Positions 57,690-64,000 of a DNA stretch of 64,000 nucleotides are shown in pieces. Location of the stretch: the NCBI GenBank assembly GCA_014281115.1, contig JACONQ010000019.1, forward strand, positions 806,001 through 870,000, given 5' to 3'. The notes beneath the pieces were generated by a model. That model was not told the DNA's origin. It worked only from the letters and a program-made list of their open reading frames with translations, and did not search any database. Within the stretch, counting starts at the first letter, position 1, and the number at the start of each line of letters is the position of its first letter. A program made the position numbers and the translations under genes. Source of the stretch: Laburnicola sp. R22_1 (Eukaryota; Ascomycota; Dothideomycetes; Pleosporales; Didymosphaeriaceae).

Positions 57690-59454
57690 ATGTCAGCTTT
57701 ACAAAGACTACGGCCTCTTGCATCCCGCAACTGCACCCCACGCCTCCGCCCTCAGATCCGCACAAAGGCCACAGTGCCATTTCAGCTCCCACCGGAACGT
57801 AATGAACCTAATCCGACCTACGAGCGGGGCTCGCCTGAGCGGAATGAGATCGAGAAGGCCTTGAAAGATCTCCAGTCTCAGATCCCGGTCCAGAGTCAGA
57901 TCGTCTTCAACGGCACCTCACAGCCTGCAAGCAAGTCATGGGACCAACCCTTGCCTGCAGAGCATGCCACCACCTTTACCAATAATCCTCTCACGTCCAA
58001 GGAGCAAGTGGCTGCTGCCATTGGTTCAGCTCTCAAGGCAAAAAGGTCATGGCAAGACACACCCTTCGTGGACCGCGCAGCCATTTTCATCAAGGCTGCG
58101 GAGCTTGTCTCGAAAAAGTACCGTTACAAGCTCATTGCAGCCACAATGTTGGGCCAGGGCAAAAACATCTGGCAAGGCGAGGTTGATGCCGCCGCTGAAC
58201 TAGCCGATTTCTTCCGTCTGAACTGCAACTACGCTGCCGAAATCCTGGGAAGGCAACCCTACCGCGGTAGTGATGGGATGTGGTCTCGCATGGACTACCG
58301 CCCACTCGAAGGCTTTGTTTACGCCGTCTCGCCTTTCAACTTCACTGCCATTGGCGGTAACCTCATTTCGGGACCTGCCATCATGGGCAACGTCGTCCTC
58401 TGGAAACCATCTCCGGCCAATGTCTATGCCAGCAACATAGTATACGATATTCTCCTCGAGGCCGGTCTTCCTCCGGATGTTATTCAATTCATCCCTGGTG
58501 ACCCCGAGGAAATCAACGAGGTCATTCTTAACCATCGCGACTTTGCTGGTCTCGGATTCGTGGGCTCTTCAGATGTATTTCGCTCGCTTCAAGCTCGTGT
58601 TGGTCAAGGCATCGGAAACCACACCTACCGCGAGTTCCCCCGTCTTGTTGGAGAGACCAGCGGGAAGAACTTCACCCTCATTCATGCAAGTGCCGATATT
58701 CCCTCCGCAGTCAAGCACACTATTCGTGGCTCTTTCGAATACCAGGGCCAGAAATGCTCGGCCACGTCCCGCTTGTATCTGCCGCAGTCGCGATCCCAAG
58801 AGTTCCTCGATGTTTTTCTCCAAGACGTGAAAAGCATCACTCAGGGCAATCCGCACAAAGATCTTTCCGCTTTCATGGGCCCAGTGATTCACCGCCGTTC
58901 TTTCGACAAGATCAAGGCCGTCATCGATGAGAGCAACAAGGATTCTTCGCTCAAGCTGCTCGCTGGTGGTAGCTATGATGATTCTGAAGGATTCTATGTC
59001 AAGCCCACCGTCTACCTCGCCGACTCGCCAGACCACAAGCTGTTCAATTATGAGATCTTCGGGCCTGTGCTCACCATTTACATCTACCCTGACAACGAGT
59101 GGCGCTCTATCTTGGAGAAGGTAGATCAGGCTGGGGGTGGCTTTGCGCTCACCGGTGCAGTCTTCGCCAACTCCAGGGTGGCGATCCGTGAGGCCGAGGA
59201 CGCGCTCCGCTACTCGGCTGGAAACTTCTATATCAGTAAGTCTTTCTTGTGACGTTCCCGGGTGTTGCTAATGCGATCAAGACTGCAAGACGACAGCTGC
59301 GCTCATCGGACAGCAGAGCTTCGGCGGAAGCAGGGCGAGCGGCACCAACGACAAGGCCGGCAGCCCCAACACCCTCTTGCGCTTCACGACTCCGCGTCTC
59401 ATCAAGGAGGAGTTCTTCCCTCAGTCCGAGTTCTTGTATCCTAGCAACCGATAG
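57690..59454 (+). CDS. put2: Delta-1-pyrroline-5-carboxylate dehydrogenase, mitochondrial
   Basis: Two exons (57690-59235, 59282-59454), 572 residues. It oxidises P5C / glutamate semialdehyde to glutamate with NAD+ (EC 1.2.1.88). The N-terminal 30 residues, rich in Arg and lacking acids, form a mitochondrial presequence. The aldehyde dehydrogenase fold shows SPFNFTAIGGN, WKPSPANVYAS, the conserved Glu in GETSGKN (Glu322) and the nucleophile Cys356 in GQKCSATSR, then EIFGPVLT. Exon 2 adds GQQSFGGSRASGTNDKAGSP and the terminal TTPRLIKEEFFPQSEFLYPSNR region typical of fungal and animal P5CDH. It completes the two-step route from proline to glutamate begun by put1. Corresponds to yeast Put2 and Aspergillus PrnC. 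Confidence 0.96.
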
Positions 59455-60002
59455 ATGTTCGGGTAATCTTCTGCAGGACGAGAAGGGCTGTGGGGTATGA
59501 ATGATAGTTGAGGTGTTGAGATGGAAGTTTAGTGGCTGGTTCACCTTAGTCGAATCACACGACCTTCACCTATTGCCCAACAAACCAGGTCATAATCAAC
59601 CTCCGCGACGAGTATTGCAACTTTAGACGAGCAATACAGAGGCTCAAACAGTCATGGTGGAGAAGTCGCGGGCAGGGCAAGGATGGTGGTGGGGGTTCGC
59701 GGATGGTTCGAATGTGTTGGGCTAGTGCCGGGGGAAAGCGCCGGTAAGCGAGGCTGTAAGCGAGGAAGCTATGACCGGATGAATATGCAGGGATGGCGAC
59801 TGTGACGACGACGGCGTTTCGCCATTTCGCAAGCTAGCAGGACATGCCGCCTCATATGCCCGTGCCAGAAATGCCCGCACGCCGCCATGTGAGACCCTTT
59901 CCCTGCGCCTTTCCTTTTTTTTTTTTGGCTTCTTTTTTTCAACTTCTCAACTACAGCCCCTCCTTCCGTCTCTGCACCGGCTCGCGCCTGCCCATTTGAA
60001 CA
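59455..60002. other. Intergenic, put2 3' flank and CDF promoter
   Basis: About 550 bases with a poly-T run near 59928 shortly before the next start. Nothing else recognised. Confidence 0.6.
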
Positions 60003-61916
60003 ATGACGACCCCCAGCCCCCCGCGGTCCGCAAGCCTCCCCCGATCCACGAGCCTGTCGCGCATCACAGGCGTCAGGGGCTTCCTCCCTCTGGCCAACGA
60101 AACCAGCGTTCTATCGACGCGTAGCGGTCAGCTCCAAAGCCTCATATCGCGGCGGCCATCTACCCTGCGCAGCTCCGAGCGCCGCGGAAGTTGCTCCAGC
60201 GACGACGACCTTGAGATGTTCAGGAACGGGCTCTTCGTGGCCCACGACGGCGCGTCGGAGCGGAGAATGAGCATAGGCGCGTATGCGCTCAATACGCCGC
60301 AGATGAGAAGCCAGCGCCTGATCGGGAACTCGAACCCGAGGTACAAGTGGGAGAGGTACTTCAAGACGGAAGAGGAGCTCAAGCAGTACAAGCAGAAGCA
60401 TATACGCCAGTACTATGAACGCAATAACTATCTTATCCAGCACTACGACTACATCGACCGCCTTCTCGATTCGTCGCTCCCGCACCATCTCATACAAGAG
60501 TACAGCCACCGGGAGTCTGGCCACGTCGATATTCCTACTACCATCGCAGAAGAATCGCCGACTGTCCCTTGCACGCCCGCAACGCATACACCTAGCAGCC
60601 TCAGCGACCCCAGCACCAATCCTGCGACCGGCGCCCTAACGACCACCAATGGCTCCCAAGTAAAGCTGAAGCGAACGCCCAAGAATCTATACAAGGTTCC
60701 CTCCGTGGACGAGAACACGCCCTTATTGAGCTCGGATGCCTCGGTTATCTACGACGAAGAGGCCCAAGTAGATTCTCCTACCAAAAACATGCCGGATTGG
60801 GTGCCCGAGGAAGACGAAGACACGGAAAGTCCCATCGTCAAGCTTGCCCTCTATGTCAACTTGATCGCAAATGCCGTCTTGTTGATCCTCAAGGTCGCCG
60901 TCACTATCATGACGTCTTCGCTGTCCGTCGTTGCTTCCCTCGTGGACGCAGCGCTCGACTTCCTCAGCACGGCCATTGTGTGGGTCACGTCGTGGATCAT
61001 CGCTCGTCCCCAGGACAAATACGCATACCCTGTACGTATTCGCATGCCGCATCCTAGAGCGCTCACCCGAGTCCTCGATACTGACGTGCCTGATGTCTAG
61101 GTCGGAAGGCGGCGCCTCGAGCCCATAGGTGTCCTAGTCTTCAGTGTTATCATGATCACGTCCTTCTTCCAAGTAGCTATCGAAGCTTTCTCCCGCCTGA
61201 CCGGCGAAGACCACACCGTTGTGGAGCTGTCCGTGTCTGCCATTGCTATCATGTCCTCCACTGTGCTAGTCAAGGGAGGCTGTTGGCTCTGGTGTCGCCT
61301 GATACGGAATTCCAGCGTGCAGGCCTTGGCTCAAGATGCTGAAACCGATGTTGTCTTCAATTTCTTCAGTATAATGTTCCCTTTGGTAGGCTTCTACGCC
61401 AAGATTTGGTGGCTCGATCCCCTCGGCGGTCTCCTCCTCTCCCTCTACGTCATCATAAATTGGTCTCGTACATCCGCAACGCACATTCGCAATCTCACAG
61501 GCGCGGCTGCCACCGCTGACGAACGAAACATCCTGCTCTACCTCACTATGCGCTTCGCGAAGACGATCAAGCAGATCCAGGGTCTCGAGGCATACCATGC
61601 TGGCGACAAGTTGAACGTCGAGGTCGATATTGTCGTCGACGAAAATATCAGTCTGAGGGACAGTCACGACCTGGGTGAATCGTTGCAATATGTGTTAGGT
61701 AAGTTTATTGATGCACAGCGGACAATGGCCATCGAGGAAGTGTGTGTACAAGCTTCACAAGCCCATGCTGTATCCTCGGCGGCTGTAGTTTGCTCTGTGA
61801 GAGCGTTGAAAAGCTGCTAACAAGAAACAGAGAGCGTTCCTTATGTCGACCGCGCGTTTGTTCATATCGACTACACGGGGTACAATCTACCGACGCACAT
61901 GTCACAGCAAGAATAG
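60003..61916 (+). CDS. Cation diffusion facilitator transporter, Mn-type
   Basis: Three exons (60003-61031, 61101-61698, 61831-61916), 570 residues. A long cytosolic N-terminal region (about 1-275) is rich in Ser and Thr with a basic stretch and RYKWERYFKTEEELKQYKQKH. The membrane domain follows: LALYVNLIANAVLLILKVAVTI, SLVDAALDFLS (Asp315 and Asp319, DxxxD), and in TM5 DAETDVVFN (Asp422, Asp426, again DxxxD). DxxxD in place of HxxxD is the mark of manganese-type CDF proteins. The C-terminal domain has GDKLNVEVDIVVDE and ends with VDRAFVHIDYTGYNLPTH. It probably exports Mn2+ or loads it into an organelle. The last intron is 132 bases. Confidence 0.92.
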
Positions 61917-62618
61917 ACCCCGGTGGTTGAATAGCTGTCTTCTTAAAAGCTTGGCGTCCAGATTTGATATACCCAATTCTATCTAAAAGCACGGAATCAA
62001 ATAGAAGCTTATTTTATCACGCGCTCCTGGGTGCATCTCTTCTATCCTAGACCCGTGGCTAGTATATGCCTTGATCCATCTACCTACTCTTTTTGACTAA
62101 ACAACGATTTACCAGAAATACAAGCCCTGGTGGACAGACAGACACCATCAGTTTTTTTTTTCACTGTTAACATACCATATGTACTGGCCATTCTACCAAA
62201 ATAGAAGGAGGGCAAGAATACCCGAGTCGAAAAGAACCACTTTGTTAGCTCCATATGTTAGAGTTTCAGCATCCTGGTAAGAACGTGCTATTTGGGCATG
62301 GATAGCCTTGTCGGACGTTAGATGCGGTGCTTGAAACGATTTGGGGTCTGGGGTTGCGGTCCGAATGGGCAGGTGTTCGCGGGCATGCCTTTAAGTAATC
62401 GCGGGCATGCTTATCGATTGTAGGGAGGTTGCTCTGTGGGATCTATATACTAGCGGCTACGCTATTAAAATAGTATACTTAGCTACCTAAATTAAATACT
62501 AACTTTAGTATATAATACTATATGCTAACTAAGGTAGATTTTAGAAGTTAGTGTGATTTTAATTTTAGCGTTAGGTGATAATATGTATGTTAATAATAAC
62601 GCCCCTAAGCACTATAAT
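61917..62618. other. Intergenic with short AT-rich patch
   Basis: 3' flank of the CDF gene. A sharp change at about 62450 leads to about 150 bases rich in TA and TTA words, like the RIP-affected DNA at the left edge, next to the retrotransposon start. Confidence 0.55.
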
Positions 62619-62946
62619 TGTCAGATAGACAGTCACTGTGAAATCCAGTGGGTAGGTGTGTACGATCATATGGCCCCTTACAGTGGTAATCAGTGTAAAT
62701 CACAGTGATTTCACTGTGAAATACACTAAGGAGGCTGGCGCACTACTGTTTTACACTGCCCCTGTACTAGTCTAAATAGTACTAGTGCGGCTTAGTACTA
62801 GATAGTTACTTCTCGAGGTAGCCGAGCTTCTCCGACAGAACACACACAATCAATCAATCAACCCACCACTTTTCCATCTCAACTCATCAAGAATACCCGT
62901 ATATTTGACAATTAAGAGTCTCACTGCCTCAATCAAGCTGATTATT
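62619..62946 (+). repeat. Probable 5' LTR and leader of retrotransposon
   Basis: Begins near TGTCAGATAGACAG. It contains repeated CACTGTGAAAT words (62634 and 62712) and an inverted CACAGTGATTTCACTGTG. A CAATCAATCAAT run and an AC-rich leader come before the gag-like ATG. The exact LTR ends and target duplication cannot be set because the 3' LTR lies outside the window. Confidence 0.45.
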
Positions 62947-64000
62947 ATGTCTTTATCGACGCTCAGAGATCCCACAGTGATCCTATCCGATTACTCGAAC
63001 TATACACCATGGCTAAGGCAAATCAAAGCCCGCGCCCAATCTCTAGGGATCTGGGATATCATCGACCCAGACCAAGAGATCCAACCTATGACCCAACTAG
63101 TCATTCCAATCCCACCGAACATCAGTGTTGGCTATGCACCAAGCCCAGCGTTTATCAACGCGAATACCGACAACCCTCGCGCACGCCCAACAAGGCCGTC
63201 AGACCTGTCGACGACTGGCGTAAGGGCGTACAGAGAGGATTACGACCTCTATAAGGATCAACTCGAAACTTTCAAGTTACTCGACCGAAGGTACGAACAA
63301 CAGAAGGCGAACCTCGACAAGATAGTTGCCCTCATTCAATCAACGACCTCGGCACACTTGCAGACCAATTGCTGCACCCCAGATCAATCAATCAGACAAT
63401 GGATCATCAACCTCACAAACACGGTTGGGGTAGACCAAAACGACGAACTACGACGAGCGAGGATCAGATACCAAGACGCTCTCAAGCCCATGAGATCAGC
63501 TGGATCATGGTCCACCTGGCTCACTGAGTACGATCATGCAGCAACAGAAGCAGAGCACAATAGTGTGCCAGAACTTACGTTGCTAGACTCAGTCAAACAA
63601 GATTTTATGAAGGCGGTTACCAACGTCGCATCCCAGTGGGTTACAACCTTCATGCAACATGGGAATAAGGACCCGAACACTTCAAGAAAAGATATGGTGA
63701 AACTCTTCCGAGATCAAATGGCGATGCAGCACCCGATCAAGGGTAAACAAAGGGGCGCCTTTGCTGTTGCAGGACCATCTCTCGCTGACGGTGGTGCACC
63801 CACCCAGACCGCAGATGGGGACGCCCATCCTGTGGATGAAGCAGTATCACTCAAGCGAGGCAGATCACGCGCCAAGAAAGCTGGCTCTAAAGCCAAATCC
63901 AAGCAGTCCGCGAACACAGACGATGAGCCAACGGCAGTTGGTGGCCAGAGAGGATCATACCCCAAGTGCCCTGCTTGTGAACAACGCCATAGTCTGCAAG
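62947..64000 (+). mobile_element. Intact gag-like ORF of a probable Ty1/copia retrotransposon (partial, runs off the window)
   Basis: From the ATG at 62947 the frame is open for 351 codons to the right window edge with no stop. It begins MSLSTLRDPTVILSDYSNYTPWL, the opening usual for copia-type Gag (a substrate-like YSNYxxWL start). A helical middle (EDYDLYKDQLETFKLLDRRY, WIINLTNTVG, WLTEYDHAATEAEHN) follows, then a basic Lys/Arg/Ser stretch, and the first half of a zinc knuckle at the edge (CPACEQRHS). Base composition is balanced and there is no RIP damage, so this copy is recent or protected. The class is inferred from Gag; pol is not visible. Confidence 0.75.

Noticed and set aside
1..64000. 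CRISPR arrays, bacterial operons, ribosome binding sites, riboswitches
   Set aside because: The window is eukaryotic nuclear DNA with spliceosomal introns; no such structures were seen.

Overview
This window is nuclear DNA of a filamentous ascomycete, most likely a Dothideomycete of the Pleosporales type. Genes are compact, with short introns of about 48-60 bases (GT-AG, with CTRAY-like branch points). The products include Ste12 with two C2H2 fingers, fungal Zn2Cys6 factors, GH28 and GH29 secreted enzymes and an Flx1-type carrier. The first 5.6 kb is an AT-rich block of transposon DNA full of TA and TAG, the signature of repeat-induced point mutation (RIP). The genus assignment is inference; protein families and exon structures were read directly from the sequence, and every spliced model below sums to a whole number of codons.

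Layout. 1-5640: RIP-degraded Ty3/gypsy chromovirus (RNase H, integrase and chromodomain still traceable), a probable LTR and a 445-base foldback element. 5.8-11.2 kb: WDR70-like protein, mitochondrial SSB and mitochondrial tRNA-modification protein Mto1. 11.8-18 kb: FAD-linked oxidase, exopolygalacturonase, cardiolipin synthase. 18-22.3 kb: gene-free, ending in a GC-rich island ahead of ste12 (22.3-24.6 kb). 24.6-33 kb: microsatellite-rich spacer, PAP2 lipid phosphatase, copper amine oxidase, Flx1-like carrier. 33.4-41.2 kb: a low-complexity hypothetical protein, a degenerate tandem repeat, an ORF interrupted by TGA, AP-2 mu subunit, alpha-L-fucosidase. 41.2-46.5 kb: mostly decayed genes, including a peptidase C15 relic and a metallo-beta-lactamase-fold relic.

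47.9-59.5 kb: the most coherent functional block. It holds P5C reductase, proline dehydrogenase, a two-exon membrane protein, an FAD amino-acid/amine oxidase, a Zn2Cys6 regulator and P5C dehydrogenase. This is a proline-utilisation cluster in the sense of the Aspergillus prn cluster but with different content: no permease, and an added P5C reductase, an FAD oxidase and a membrane protein. 60-61.9 kb: a Mn-type cation diffusion facilitator. 62.6-64 kb: the 5' end of an apparently intact retrotransposon whose gag-like frame runs off the window.

Best leads: the enlarged proline cluster with a GATA-rich promoter; three reading frames each broken by a TGA followed by G; two GC-AG introns placed by protein conservation; and the contrast between a RIP-destroyed element at the left edge and an undamaged one at the right.
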